DNA of 64,000 bases from Calycina herbarum (Eukaryota > Ascomycota > Leotiomycetes > Helotiales > Pezizellaceae), in assembly GCA_001414485.1 (NCBI GenBank), contig LLEY01000043.1:310001-374000 (forward strand). The letters run 5' to 3'. The position numbers and the translations under genes were made by a program. Position 1 is the first letter of the stretch; each line of letters begins with the position of its first letter. Shown one piece after another: positions 21,888-33,579 of the stretch. The notes beneath the pieces are model-generated. The model saw only the letters and a list, made by a program, of their open reading frames with translations. It did no database searches and was not told the DNA's origin.

Positions 21888-22733
21888 ATGTCGCCTTCCC
21901 CTTCAGCTTCCTTCTTCTCAGCCATCCCACCCGAACTCATCTGTCGAGTCTTTGAGTTTGCCAATGACTTCTCCGAAGTCGCATCTCTTGCTCGAACGGC
22001 ACCTCTCTTCTACCGCACTTGGCGAGAGAATGCGACCTCCATCTGCCAGGCCGTCGCCCCTCGTGTTTTCTCGGACCTTACCGACGCCGAGCGATTGCTG
22101 GACATCCAGGAGGAAGCTGAAGCTATGAGCACTGGACAGACACAAGAGAAATCCAAGTCCGAATCCAAGTCCCTCTTACGAGCCAAGCGCCTCCTGTTCA
22201 ACGCTCGATGTGCCTCTGCTGCATGTGACACCTGGGTGGATTTCTGTCAGATTCACAACAGCTATACCATGGACAGAGGAGAAGACAAAGGACTCGATAC
22301 GCATATGAGGCCATCCGAAATTGCACGCTTCAAACATGCTTTCTATTGTGTTTGGAGCATTGGGATCATGGCAACGACTCCGCACCTACAGGACCAAGCA
22401 TCGGCATTTCTCGATGATTGCAGTCCACCAGAACTATGCCGACTAGATGAATTTGGAGACTGGGCTACTTCTTACAACGAGAACGATTACGGCTCTCTGG
22501 GTCTTGACCTCCATGACGAAGTTTGGAAGGCTGGTTGCGATCTAGTCTCTAAACGTTGGGTGCCCTACCTCCATGGGATACCCATGGCACGCCCCGACAA
22601 TACGCCTGTGGGGTTCTTTGCCTTCTTTGATGAGACTCAATGGTATCTTGACTTGATTCAAGAGTTGTACGAAAGAGAGAGGCTTTCGAATCCTTTGTTC
22701 CAAAAAGTGGGTATTACTACCGAGGCGGCTTAG
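21888..22733 (+). CDS. F-box-like protein
   Basis: Single exon, 281 residues. Residues ~10-55 (FFSAIPPELICRVFEFANDF, then VASLARTAPLFYRTWREN) fit an F-box helix bundle, which would bind Skp1 and bring targets to an SCF ubiquitin ligase. The rest has no repeats that I recognise (no WD40 or LRR) but is rich in Trp and Asp (WDFCQIHNSY-like, FGDWATSYNENDYG, FFDETQWYLDL), resembling the uncharacterised C-terminal regions common in fungal F-box proteins. Start: the ATG at 21888 before SPSPSASFF; the frame is open upstream but the extra residues look like 5' leader. Many such genes occur per filamentous fungal genome, so a specific substrate cannot be inferred. Confidence 0.75.
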   Translation: MSPSPSASFFSAIPPELICRVFEFANDFSEVASLARTAPLFYRTWRENATSICQAVAPRVFSDLTDAERLLDIQEEAEAMSTGQTQEKSKSESKSLLRAKRLLFNARCASAACDTWVDFCQIHNSYTMDRGEDKGLDTHMRPSEIARFKHAFYCVWSIGIMATTPHLQDQASAFLDDCSPPELCRLDEFGDWATSYNENDYGSLGLDLHDEVWKAGCDLVSKRWVPYLHGIPMARPDNTPVGFFAFFDETQWYLDLIQELYERERLSNPLFQKVGITTEAA

Positions 22734-24452
22734 TGTGATATTGAGCGCCAACGATTGGCCAACGAAAGCTGAGAGCAAGATATTGAGGCAAGACAATTGC
22801 TTTCACAGATGTGAGAAATTTGCCTCAGCGGGAGAAGAAGCGGCAGAGAAGGGGGATGCTGGAGAAGCAGTAGAGTCAGAAGGTGACGATGAAGCAGAAG
22901 CAGGAGGCGACGAACCACGAGGAAAGGGAAGAAGACAAGGAAGGGGACGAATAGGGTATCAAATATCTCGTGTATTTATCGCTATTTTGGAACTTAGCAC
23001 ACCAAAACAATCCTCTTCCGAGGCGAAAACTTAGTTTATGAAGCTTGAAAAGTTACGCGAAATCAAAAGGGGGAAACTAGACATAAGAAATTCATCCAAG
23101 ATATCTGCTCCTGAGTTCCCAATCTCTTATTCTGAGAATCCCACTGTTCTGCACCTCACAGGTCTAGTCTTGGTTTTTGAGTCCGATACTCTCATGTGGC
23201 CTCAGCTCTCCGATATCCGCCTGACACCATCATGACATCCCATTCAACTGGCTAATCAATACATCCACCGCCACACATGCCTCCTCTGGCCGGTGATGTC
23301 CACCTTCACCGCCTTCCTGATGCACCACGATTTCAACATCATTTTCATGCGCGTACATTTTTGCGGGCACTCATTTCACCCGTTTAAAAGCTACCCCCCA
23401 AGAGATAGTGACGCAATGAACTTAGAGTTCGAATTCTCTGAAACGTGGCGAGAATCTCGAGTTCTCATCATGGTCTTATACTACCTCAACTATCTTCTTT
23501 ACCCTCTCTTTATTTATATTTCATTGTATTAGCTCAATACATGCAAACCGACTCTGTGTATTGCAGCGTCTGCTAAGACCATCGATATCCACCACTTCTT
23601 TATGCCCTATTCCAAGGGAGCAAAGCTGTATCATCATGCCTGTGGCCGTAGGGTGAAAATTATCGGCGCCACCGCTCATTTCGCTGCCAGAGATCTGCTC
23701 AAAATTGAACAGAGCACCAGGGGTTTGACTACCGAGGGGAGAGTAGGATATTGGCGACTGCAATGAGGTGGTTGATAACTTGAGAAGAGGGTGTCGCTCA
23801 ATCGGCAAAAGATGATTGTTTCCCAATGATCTTTTGAACTTCCTCCCGCGTATCAAATCGGTGTGTCCAGAAATCTGATTTCACATGGTGTAGTTCTCAT
23901 ATGTAGCTCGTTCAATTTGGCCCACAAGTCATTCGAACCAAATCTACTATGCTGGCAATCCGCTCTCAAATTTTCGGATTGAATGACCATGGTTGAATTC
24001 AATCAACCACATTAAAAGACTCGGAGTAAATTCACTGATGCCTTGAATATCTGTTATATGCAAAACTTGGCGTACTTACTCCCGTATCAGCGGTATTTAG
24101 CCTGTATGTATCTGAGTGGCAGCATACTCTTTTGAGGAGATTGTGCTTTTACTCCCCATCTGCGACTACCATCCTTTGTATACATTCAATGATAATACTG
24201 AGGCTCCTAATCTATACTGGCGCCTTCTTGACCCCCCGAGAGACCTTGTAAGCGAATCATTCAAGTTAAGCGAATGATAACGGGTATTACAAAGTTTTGA
24301 CTACCCACGCCAAGTTCGCCGTCGGTTATCAAGTCAGCAACACCTGGCATCTACTGTTGTCTATAAAATGGACAATATAACTGGAACAATTGAGAAAAAC
24401 AAAAATATTTCCTCGCAATATCATACCCAAACACGTATCCCAAAATCCCAAA
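22734..24452. other. Intergenic, no gene seen
   Basis: 1.7 kb. A plus-strand frame at 22735-23034 is Glu/Gly-rich but shows no support beyond composition and may be F-box 3' UTR. 23500-23860 and 23900-24330 show only short frames. No repeats noted. Confidence 0.4.
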
Positions 24453-25231
24453 ATGCCGTCAAACACCCCCTCGAAGCTGAATCCATCAGGCTCAGATGAC
24501 AATTGTTTCTTCGTTGCGATGGCCTTCCTCCTCGACGAAGATAAAAGTGTCAACGAGCTACCCGATAAAGTCGTGGAAATTATGAATGACCCAGAAAATG
24601 CGAACGGCGTTGACCCGCTCCCCTGGTCGGTCGAACCAATCCTCGAAGCAACCGGCAAAAATTGGAAATATGAAAACTGGTTAGAGTCAATTTCTGGTCT
24701 TGATCCGGAGCCAAAGTCGGAAGGTGGTAGAGCAGTTTGGAGAGATGAGCAATTCATGCTCAGCAAATGGAATGTCCAGAAGCTTGCCATTGGTATGTGA
24801 CTCTTCGACTAATCTAATTGGCATACTAAGAAGCTAACTCACTTAAAGGGTATGCTACGAAGAATGACAAGTATCATTTCATTGTACTTAGAGAGTCAAA
24901 AAAGGATGGCCAGCCTCCTGAGTATCTGTGCTTCCAGCACTCTGAAGGCACCGATTTGGAAGGCGAGGTAAAGGGGTTTGATGTGGTGAAGGGGGAGTTT
25001 CGGGATGCCATGGACAAGGAGCAGTGCAAAGTTCTTTGCGCATTTGCATTTTTGGATGATGATGAGGAGGCGGTAAATAAAAAGGAGGTGGACGACGACG
25101 ATGACGAGGTGGAAAAAGCGGAAGAAGACGAACAAGATATGGAGGAGGAGGAGGAGGGGGAGGAGAAAGGAGCTGAAGCTGAAGCCGACGATGACGATGA
25201 CGAGGAAGCGGAAGATGAAGTAGAAAAATAG
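24453..25231 (+). CDS. Possible papain-fold protein with poly-acidic tail
   Basis: Exons 24453-24792 and 24849-25231 give 240 residues. The N-terminal part carries SGSDDNCFFVAMAFLL, a Cys at the start of a hydrophobic helix after an acidic loop (Cys18). This resembles the D-N-C motif of OTU and other papain-fold cysteine hydrolases or deamidases. About 105 residues later comes TKNDKYHFIVLRE with a His on a strand (His123), where such folds place the catalytic His. The third catalytic residue is not clear. Residues ~190-240 are a run of Asp/Glu (DDDDDEVEKAEEDEQDMEEE) and end at the stop. There is no signal peptide. Function is inference only; the family could equally be a structural protein keeping the fold. 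The upstream in-frame ATG at 24390 lies in a poor context. Confidence 0.62.
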
Positions 25232-25617
25232 GCGATTGTGTTTGTTTTATTTTTATGAGACAGACTCCTTTGTAGCTTGACGGGTTCTGGATTTGAAGGC
25301 AATTATTTTTTACACCACTTCTAAACCCCAATAACTAATACCCCTCTAGAACTAATATTTGAGCGACTGTTGAAATGTGCACGTGCTAGCCTCACTTAAA
25401 TCTCAAGAGATACTCATCTATATCTACTTAAGTACCCGTAGTTTTAAAAGTTAAGCGAAACAGCAGGGGGAAATTAGATATGGGAAAAGCAATTCAAAAA
25501 ATAGTACATTCGTCAGACTAGCTCACCTCTGCTCATATCTCATTTTATCGTTCTAAAATTTCTTTTCTTCTACTCCCCATAAATTCAGCCCGCGTCGTCA
25601 ATTCTCATATCTGTTTC
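25232..25617. other. Short convergent intergenic region
   Basis: 386 bp between two convergent genes, taken up by their 3' UTRs. Nothing else seen. Confidence 0.5.
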
Positions 25618-26596
25618 TCACAACTCATCCTTCCCCCCACCACCACGACAACAGCCCCCCTTCTTACAAGCCCCAGCACACCCCAAAAAGGTAGCACTAG
25701 AAAAGCCAGGCGCCGGAATACTAGGTTCCCCATGATGTTGTCTGATCTCCATTAGCACCATATCTCTTACCCCTAACCAAAAACAGAAACTTACCCATAA
25801 TAACACTTATTAGTTCTAGCCTGATAATCCACACTATGACACGGCACAGTCTTCCCACAGCTATCCATGCAATCTTGGAAAGTCTCCTGGGTGGCAGTCC
25901 AGAGAATCTTGGTGCCGTGGCGTTTTCCGCAAGACATTTTGAAGTTTTCTCCGCCTTCGGACTCGTAGACCATTCCGTCGCTTATGGGACAGGTTGTTTC
26001 GCAGAGGGTGTTGGGAAAGGGTTTATCTTCTGCTGTTTCTGGGGGGTCGATTGTGTAGGCGAACCACTGTATAGATTAGTGAGTGTACTTCGGGAGGAAA
26101 TGAACAGGAAAGGAGACGGGGGAGGATCGAAATGGGTGGCTTACGTGCTCGCAATCCCTTTCTCCTGGGCCTTCGGCATCAGAGAGAGTACATTGGTAGT
26201 TGGTATAATTCGGAGCTCCTGGAGGATACATGCTGAATTGAGTTAGTATATGAAGGAAGTTCGGGGTATTGCAGATTTTCTGAGCCACAATATGAAATTG
26301 AGAAAGAAATCGTCACCTACTATTGGACAGAAATACAACCATTCGTTTCACTACACTTGGTCATACAATCGGCGAAGGAAGAAACCCCTTCAATCGTTGC
26401 CATGGTGTTTCCTCCAACGTGGCGGCCACACGCAATTTTATAATAGGTTCCTTTGAAAAGTTAGTTATTCCTACTTTCATGATCTGGGCTCAGGGTTCGA
26501 TGCACACACACCGTCCTCTGCTTTAAAAGCTTTGATATTAGTGCCTGGGCAACTGGCTCCGTGGTCATTTGAATGGCTCAACAAAAACAGAGACAT
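25618..26596 (-). CDS. Cysteine-rich protein with two PAN/apple-like modules, 5' end uncertain
   Basis: Exons 26512-26596, 26321-26450, 26145-26232, 25795-26066 and 25618-25741 give 232 residues if the ATG at 26596 is used. Two similar modules are visible: YYKIACGRHVGGNTMATIEG..FADCMTKCSETNGCISVQY and NFKMSCGKRHGTKILWTAT..FQDCMDSCGKTVPCHSVDY..KCYYG. The Cys spacing (C..FxxCMxxC..C) is that of fungal PAN/apple-like domains, usually in secreted or cell-wall proteins that bind carbohydrate or protein. The C-terminus is Gly/Cys-rich (CAGACKKGGCCRGGGG). No signal peptide is found at the chosen start; a further 5' exon probably exists upstream of 26600 and I could not fix it. All introns chosen keep the frame and have recognisable ends (GTGTGT, GTAGGT, GTAAGC, GTAAGT). 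Confidence 0.66.
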
Positions 26597-27709
26597 GGCG
26601 GCCCGAACCTCGAATTACGTGCATTTGTATTTTCCGAACTGACCATCCCTTGGGGATCTTAGACAAGATGCACGGTCCAAGTTTACGTGAGTCTTTCAGA
26701 AAGGGCTCATGACTGTGTTTTGGGTGTGTAATGACTCCGTCGAAAGTGTTTGCACACTCGCACAGGTGGGTGTACTCGAAACATAGCTGGTCTGCCAATG
26801 AAAGGTGGTGAGCTCTAATGAGATGCTTCCAACATAAAAAGGGCTATTCTTGCTGCTTCCAGGTCATATGCCATAGAATTCGTCATCGACCCATCCCACT
26901 GAGAAAAAGTCGAAGGGATAGGCGTGGATGTAATCAACGAACTGAACTGCTGATACCTTGCTATTTCGTATCTGTGCTACTGATTAGAAGAAGTATGAAA
27001 ACTAAGAGACAACAAGTGTTGTTAGCCGAAAGAGCAACGATAAACCTTATCCCCCCTCTCAAAGCTGGAGGTAATGACAACATTATAGTAACTAACGTGA
27101 TTAGGAGGGGTAGATATAGACATATGCTGTGAATAATTGCTCAGCATGACCTGATGCAGCCCTGGATTTACAAGGGCTTAGGTAGATTCTTGCATTGGAA
27201 CTTGAAGCTATACTCCACTACAAAGAGTTTTCCTTGTGTGGGAGCGTAGTTGGGTGTTCAAGAGGAAGGAAAAAGAGCAAAGTTACGAGGAAAAGTTTGA
27301 TTCAAGAGAACGTGTGAAGGAAAGTAGCTTACAATGGACAATAAAAGCGGCAGCCCGCCAACTTAGCTAGTTGTTCCAACTATCCAGGGTAAGTCAAACC
27401 CATTACCCTAGACACTTGGAATCATCAAGTCTCATTGTTCCAAAGTATTCAGGCAATATTAATGAAGGTAAGTAGGCAGCTGAGAGGTGACCTGGAGGTT
27501 ATCCGATTGATGGCACGTGCACCAGCTCATGACGAAGCTTGCAGCTCCAACCGACCAGGCACCTCACTCACCACCACCACCTCACACATCCGATCTATCC
27601 TAGACTTTGTACCGAATGAATCTCCCACCACAAGATTCACAACAACAACCACCTTGTGCGCCCATTGCCTACCTCTAGAACCTCCCACGGGAGTCCGCGA
27701 TCCTGCATA
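26597..27709. other. Divergent intergenic region, possible missing exon
   Basis: 1.1 kb. The first part may contain the first exon, with signal peptide, of the cysteine-rich minus-strand gene. The last 250 bp lead into Snx41. No other gene seen. Confidence 0.4.
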
Positions 27710-29908
27710 ATGTGGAACGATGAAGACAATAACCCGTATGGGGGCAGTTTTGAGCGTCGCGACTCAACAGCCTCCTCTACAGCAAACCCCAGCTCCCCAG
27801 GCTCTCGTACGTTTTCCTCTCACCTCTTCTTCCTCGTCCTCTATCGCAGCATATCCCCCAAGATGTGGGAGTCTATACAACTGCAAGATGAGTACGCTGA
27901 CAATGATTGGGAATTCGTAGAGCATGGCTACTCTGGCCCCCGCACCCCCTCCACCACAAGTGACCACCCCGAAAACGATACAGAGACAAGCCACCACCCC
28001 CAGCAATACGATCGCGATACAAGCGATGCTGCGAGTGACGATGAATATGGTGCAGCTAGCTCGGCTACAGCGGCTCCCAGGAGAAAGAAGGGTGGTTATG
28101 ACAGCCGCATCGAACAAATACTTTACGAGAACCCGGAACTTCCAATCTTGATCGTGGATGCTGGCAAAAGCAGTGAGAACGGTGGAAAGTATATCGTGTA
28201 TACCATCAAGACAGGCGTGAGTTGATATCTTGGTACAGTAAACCGTAATCAGATGTTGACCTATTCCGTAGGATCTTGAAGTTCGTCGAAGATACTCGGA
28301 ATTTGCGACCCTTCGAGACGCCCTCTCCAGATTACACCCAACTCTCATCATACCACCAATCCCAGAAAAACACACTATCGCAGACTATGCGGCGAACCCC
28401 ACAAAGGCGAAGCAGGACCAGCATACAATCGACCTACGGAAACGAATGCTTGCGGTTTTTCTGAATAGGTGTAGGGCGATGTCTGATGTCCGGAACGATG
28501 GTGTTTGGTGGAGATTTCTAGATCCAAATTCAAGCTGGGTATGCTATGAACTTGATTTCTGGCCAATCGGACTATTACTAAATCCCTACAGAATGAGGTT
28601 CTGCACTCACACCCAATCGCGAACATCCCAAAATCCATCTTGAAGGCCCCACCTCTCGATGCTGCAAACCCAACCCCCGCCCATAGTTATCTCCCCGTTC
28701 CCAATCCATCCTCCAGGCTAAAGGGTACATTGGCAAGTAATACAAATGCCCAAGGAATGCCTAATAGACCTACCGAATATCAAGCAAGCCCATCAGTCGC
28801 TGCCCATACAACCCCTGGAATTCAAATATTTGGCAGGTTTCCTCCCGACACCCAAAATTTGAGCGAGCAAGATCTTGACCCGTACTTTATAAACTTCGAG
28901 GCGTCTTCAAAAGAGCTAGAAACGCTTCTCACAGGGCCAATCGAAAAGGTCAATCGCCGGACATTGACTCATCTATCAACTCTATCTTCTGATTTGTCTG
29001 AGCTTGGAGCTAGATACAATGGCTTTTCGCTCTCAGAACAATCACCATCTCTTGCGGCAGCTATTGAGCGTGTCGGCCAAGCGGTGGATTCTTCTTACAT
29101 CGCGACCGAAGAGCTTTCTGGGTCATTAGGGGCAAGTTTTGCTGAGCCTATGCGAGAGAGTTCCCAATTTGCTGGGGTGGTTCGAGGAGTACTCAAATAT
29201 CGGGTCATGAAGCGAATCCAGCAAGAAATGACAAATGACGAATTGGCCAGGAAGAGGGCATCTCTGGAAGCGTTCGAAACGAGCGAATCTCAGGCGAAAC
29301 GAATTGATCAATACCTGAGCAGTAGCGGTACGGCAAATGCTCCTCGAAGATCAAATTCCTCGGCTAGGGAATCCCCATCTTCACGAAGAGAAAATGCTCA
29401 AGAAGACACTGCATCGATTGATTCGGACTTTCCCCCTACCCATGGAGATGCATCAAGTACCCCTTCAGCTGCTCAAGGAGCCCCGGAGTCCCAATCACCA
29501 CCCGTTCATCGCAAGAGTTCAAGTGGCAATTTCATCACCAATAAAATCTTTGGCCGAATCAGTCATGCGGTGCACGGCGTGGTTGATGTCGACCCAGAAC
29601 GAACACGAAGGGATCAAATAGGCCGGACGAGGGAGTCAATCTCACATTTGGAGCAAGCACAGCTTGTTTCAGCACAAGATGTGCGGGACGCAAGTGCAGG
29701 AATATTGAAAGATTTGAAGAGATTCCAGTCTGAAAAGGAGGATGATTTGAAGCGGTACATGGTGAGTCACGCCACATGGCTATTTTTGATAGAATACTAA
29801 CCCACCAAAAAGCTTGCATATGCGCGAAGTCAAATCGTTTGGGCACAGAAGAATAAGGAGACATGGGAAGAAGCCAAGGCGGAAATTGATAAGATAGATG
29901 AGAGCTGA
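27710..29908 (+). CDS. SNX41: Sorting nexin Snx41/Atg20-like (PX-BAR)
   Basis: Phosphoinositide-binding sorting nexin acting at endosomes in retrieval to the Golgi and in selective autophagy. Exons 27710-28216, 28272-28538, 28592-29761 and 29813-29908 give 679 residues. The start MWNDEDNNPYGGSF is typical of filamentous-fungal Snx41. The PX domain spans roughly residues 135-255, with ILIVDAGK, KYIVYTIKTG and the phosphoinositide-binding RRRYSEFATLRDAL. LIIPPIPEKH follows. The C-terminal 300 residues are helical and BAR-like, interrupted by a Ser/Pro-rich insert (residues ~480-570). An optional 39 bp intron (about 27812-27850, donor GTTTTC, acceptor TCGCAG) would shorten the N-terminal region without changing frame. 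Other introns have strong sites (GTGAGT, GTATGC, GTGAGT). Assignment to Snx41 rather than another Atg20-like paralogue rests on the N-terminus. Confidence 0.88.
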
Positions 29909-30404
29909 CGGGAGTGCTGATGATTTAAGCATACTTTAGGACTCGATGTATTCTCCTGAGAATAGGAGGGAGTTTATGCGTTTGTAGGTGTAATTACCAG
30001 ATCACTGCCAGTGCAGTAATAGACATTTTGAAAGCAAAACCTCAGTATCTGGTGTTTTGAGAATCTTCAAGCAGGAAATCTGTTTTCTGATCTTCAGTTT
30101 TATTCTTCCTTACTTCCTTGGGTTTTATTGTTTTATCTTATAAGGGAGTATGGGGTAGAATCCCAGGGCTTTATGCGAGGCTGACAATTGCCCCAGCCCC
30201 TCAGCCTTGGGTACGTGCACGCCACTTTCCTGGGGAAATGACGTATACTAAGAAAGGCCAACCTTTGGGACGACAGACTAACAACTTCCCCTCACCGCAA
30301 TATACAAGTACAATCGGAAGACCATGAATTGATTTCTCTTCTCTCCATAGCACTTCCAATTCAACTTCAGTCAATCACAAAACATATCTTTCCAACACAT
30401 CAAA
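29909..30404. other. Intergenic, no gene seen
   Basis: About 500 bp: 3' UTR of Snx41 and promoter of the carrier gene. The last 60 bp before the ATG are CA-rich leader sequence. Confidence 0.45.
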
Positions 30405-31961
30405 ATGGCCAACATCTACAACAGCGACCTCGTAAGTTCTCCCTTTACACACCTCCTTGATATTCACTGACACATGTCAAAGGATGCATTCGACCTCTAC
30501 CACAAACAACAACACACACCCCGCTCCTCAATCCTCAATGGCCCTGCTCTTCCGGCACTCGGTCATGCAATGGCTGGTTCCACTGGAACAGCGATTTCCA
30601 ATATTGCCATTTACCCTCTCAACCTAGTAATCACCCGCCTACAAGTTCAACGTCAACTTCGGAATTCTTCGACCGTCCCTGATGAGGGCGAGTATAAGGG
30701 TGTTGTTGATGCTTTTAAACAGATTTATTATAAAGAGGGGGGATTGAGAGCTCTTTATGCTGGTGTTATCCCGGATACTACAAAGAGCATTGCTGACTCG
30801 TTTTTGTTCTTCTTGTTTTATAATTATTTGAGGACGGAACGGTTACAGAGGAAGGGAACGAAAGGTTCGACGTTGCCGGCGATTGATGAACTTATCGTTG
30901 GTTCTTTGGCTGGAGCTGCGTCGAAATTATTCACTACGCCGATTGCGAATGTTGTTACGCGGAAACAAACTGCTTCTCTCCTTTCGTCACGGTCTAAGAG
31001 TCCCTCGAGAGATCCGAGTGTCGCGGAAATCATAAACTCCATTCAAAACGAAAAAGGACTGCAGGGTTTTTGGAGTGGATACTCGGCTTCTTTGGTGTTG
31101 ACGTTGAATCCTAGTCTTACGTTCTTTCTGTATGAGACTTTCAAGAGGACTCTTTTACCACGATCGAGACGCGAGGATCCCGGTGCGCAAGTTACCTTTT
31201 TGATGGCTGCTGTTAGCAAAGCTATTGCCTCAACAATCACCTACCCCTTTTCGGTCGCTAAAACTCGAGCTCAAATCTCATCCTCACCTCCTGTTGATCC
31301 TGATTCTGCTGAGGAAATCAAAACCGACATTTCCTCTATCGAAAATAAAGCCGATGCCAAAGCAGCTGGCCAGGAAGTCAAGAGAGTCACGAAGAGGAGT
31401 ACTGTCTTTGCGACGATTCTCAAGATTTATCGAGAGGAAGGATTGGAGGGGTGTTATGAGGGGGTGTGTGGGGAGATATTGAAGGGCTTTTTGGGACATG
31501 GAATTACGATGATTGTTAAGGAACGGGTGCATCAGTTGATTATTCAGGCTTATTACTGGGTTCTTAAGTCTTTGAATAAGTATCCATCCCCTTCGGAGAT
31601 TGCGAGTCAGGCTTCTCAGAGTGTGAGCGAGGGGTATGAAAGTGTTGCTCAGGGTGTAGGTAGTGTTGTGGAGAGTGGCAAGGGGGGATTGAATAGTACG
31701 TATGAGGGAGGCAAGAACGTTGTGAACGCAGGCGTGGAGAAAGTATCTGGTGTTGTTACGGATGGGACACAAGCAATTTCATCCACTGTCTCGAATGGTG
31801 CCGAGAGAGTTGGGAATGTCAGTACCAACGCCGTTTCTGGTGTTGTTACAGGGGAGAAGCTTGCCAGCGAGGAGGCCGGACATCTGTTGGGCAATGCGCA
31901 GGAGCAGTTGGGTGATAAGTTGGTGCAGGTCGGGAGTGAGATTAAGCCCAAGGATTCGTAG
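30405..31961 (+). CDS. Peroxisomal-type adenine nucleotide carrier (PMP47/Ant1 type) with repetitive tail
   Basis: Member of the mitochondrial carrier superfamily, closest in style to the peroxisomal ATP/AMP exchangers (PMP47/Ant1/SLC25A17) that supply ATP for fatty-acid activation. Exons 30405-30431 and 30483-31961 give 501 residues. Three carrier repeats carry the signature at the end of the odd helices: YPLNLVITRLQVQ, TPIANVVTRKQ and YPFSVAKTRAQ. RALYAGVIPDT and GFWSGYSASLVL are typical matrix-side loops. The insertion after the third signature is charged and variable. After about residue 375 a 125-residue extension follows, with repeats of about 11 residues (YESVAQGVGSV, GAERVGNVSTN) like LEA-type amphipathic helices. 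This is not part of the carrier fold. Substrate and location are inferred from family resemblance. Confidence 0.84.
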
Positions 31962-32225
31962 GTCTTTAGGAAAAGTATTTGGACTTGGGGGGAGGGAAAA
32001 AAGTGTATTTTTGGGGAGAGGGTTGAGATTTCGCATGTACATGTATAATGAGGGGTTTCGTTTGGAGACTGGGGGGAAGAAAATGGATGGAGGATTGTAT
32101 ATTTGTGTTGTAAGTATTTAGGAATAATAAATGATGAAATTCCACGATCTCATCGCGATCCATGATCAATACTACTTTTCGTACACTTAACTATTTTCTT
32201 TCATAAGATATTGGTTTGGCCTCAA

Positions 32226-32270
32226 AAGGCTGCGTTGGAAATGGCTGCGTTGGAAAAGGCTGCGTTGGAA
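32226..32270. repeat. Tandem repeat, 3 x 15 bp
   Basis: The unit AAGGCTGCGTTGGAA is present three times head to tail; the middle copy differs by one base (ATGGCTGCG). Confidence 0.9.
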
Positions 32271-32525
32271 TAGATTTTGGGGCTGCAGAGAGCCCTTCTA
32301 TCCTACCTCAAAACTCCCAACTGGTCGTGGTGGTAGTTACTAATAAAAAAGCATTGCGAGATCTAGGGCACGATTGATTCATTGTTTGAAAAGACTTGAA
32401 ACTTCTGTTAACCCAAGTATTCTCAATTATTTGAGGAGGTTAAGTTATCTCTATCCGATAATCGGACTTCTGGAGGTTGGGAGCCTTGATACCCACACCT
32501 TATTTCTGTCTAACTTTTTTTTTTG

Positions 32526-32612
32526 CGGGTAAGCCGTCAGTAAACCGCTAATCCACCAAGTAAGCCACCAGATAAGCCACAGAGTAAGCTGCGAGTAAGC
32601 TGCCAGGAAGTC
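32526..32612. repeat. Degenerate array of GTAAGCC(A/G)C words
   Basis: Seven or so variants of a 11-14 bp unit (GTAAGCCGTCA, GTAAACCGCTA, AGTAAGCCACCA, GATAAGCCACA, GAGTAAGCTGC twice) follow each other. Similar words occur, inverted, near 14820-14900. Confidence 0.6.
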
Positions 32613-33579
32613 CAACTTCTTCACAGCCACTCACGTGTTGTTTGCTATTCTCTCTTTTAGGTTCAGGTGCATATCTTGTTACTTGGATTTTAGCTGCTTA
32701 GATTCTAGAAGAAAATCGTTAAGTCTTTATAAATATTATATCTCTAAGTAAAGACGGGAAAGTATAGTGAAGTAACCTTCTCGCCAATTAGAGAATTAAT
32801 TACAAGCCGGGTTCGGCTTAGTTGCACCGACTCAAATTACTCAACAGCTATTCCTTAAATGTATCAAAACACTCACATCTCGCAAAAAAAAGCCCCCCAA
32901 ATCAGACTGCCTAACATGAATAGTAAAAAAAACTCTCACCTCGCATAAAACTACGAAAAATATACAAAAAACCAGCAAAGACTCTACCCGCCACTTAAGG
33001 CAGGTAGAGAATGCCCGGTATATTAGTTTCGACAGTTTGGGGCTTTCGTCTCCATCTAGATGGAAGTTTGGAATTGCGGGTCTTGGTAGGGGTGAGGGGA
33101 GGTGATTGGCGAGGAAGCTTCGGGGTATATCTCGCTGTCAATACCGTGGCTTAGCTACTCTTCTTGAAAAAAAAGTGAGTGGTTATTAGAGCGATTTCTT
33201 TTAGCCATGTTCAGAGTCTGGGGTACTCATTTGCATTAGAAGGGCCAGGCAGCAAGGGCTGTTCAACGCCGCTTTCTTTCCATCGCGAGGGAGTGTTGGC
33301 GTAAATGGGATTGGATTTCTTCCTACCGTGCAGCACTGCAAGCCGTGTCGTTTCAGTCATCACAATGGACTGCAAATTTTTGCTTTTGGTATCTTTCTGC
33401 TTTTTTAGAGTACCAAGTCGAGGAATCTACTCATCTCTCTTGCAAACCAAACCGCCTTCGCAAATCAAAAGGTATTCGCAATGACTCCGAATCCATGCCA
33501 AGCAGGTACAACCAATAGGTATACAAATCCCCAACTCCAGCATCCACATTTTAATCATCTACAGCGTAATTCGAAATCA

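Larger units (their letters stand above)
31962..33579. other. Intergenic with short tandem repeats
   Basis: 1.6 kb between convergent genes. It includes three perfect or near-perfect 15 bp tandem copies at 32226-32270 and a degenerate array of GTAAGC words at 32526-32612. No gene seen; the T9 run at 32516 and AT-rich text at 32650-32780 look like ordinary intergenic DNA. Confidence 0.5.

Noticed and set aside
22735..23034. Glu/Gly-rich frame directly after the F-box gene
   Set aside because: It starts at the F-box stop, has no clear ATG context and no conserved content; probably 3' UTR.
24874..25302. Minus-strand Ser-rich frame of 142 codons
   Set aside because: It is the complement of the Asp/Glu codon run of the gene at 24453.
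31649..31951. Minus-strand frame of 100 codons in the carrier tail
   Set aside because: Antisense to the repetitive tail of the carrier; a product of its codon pattern.
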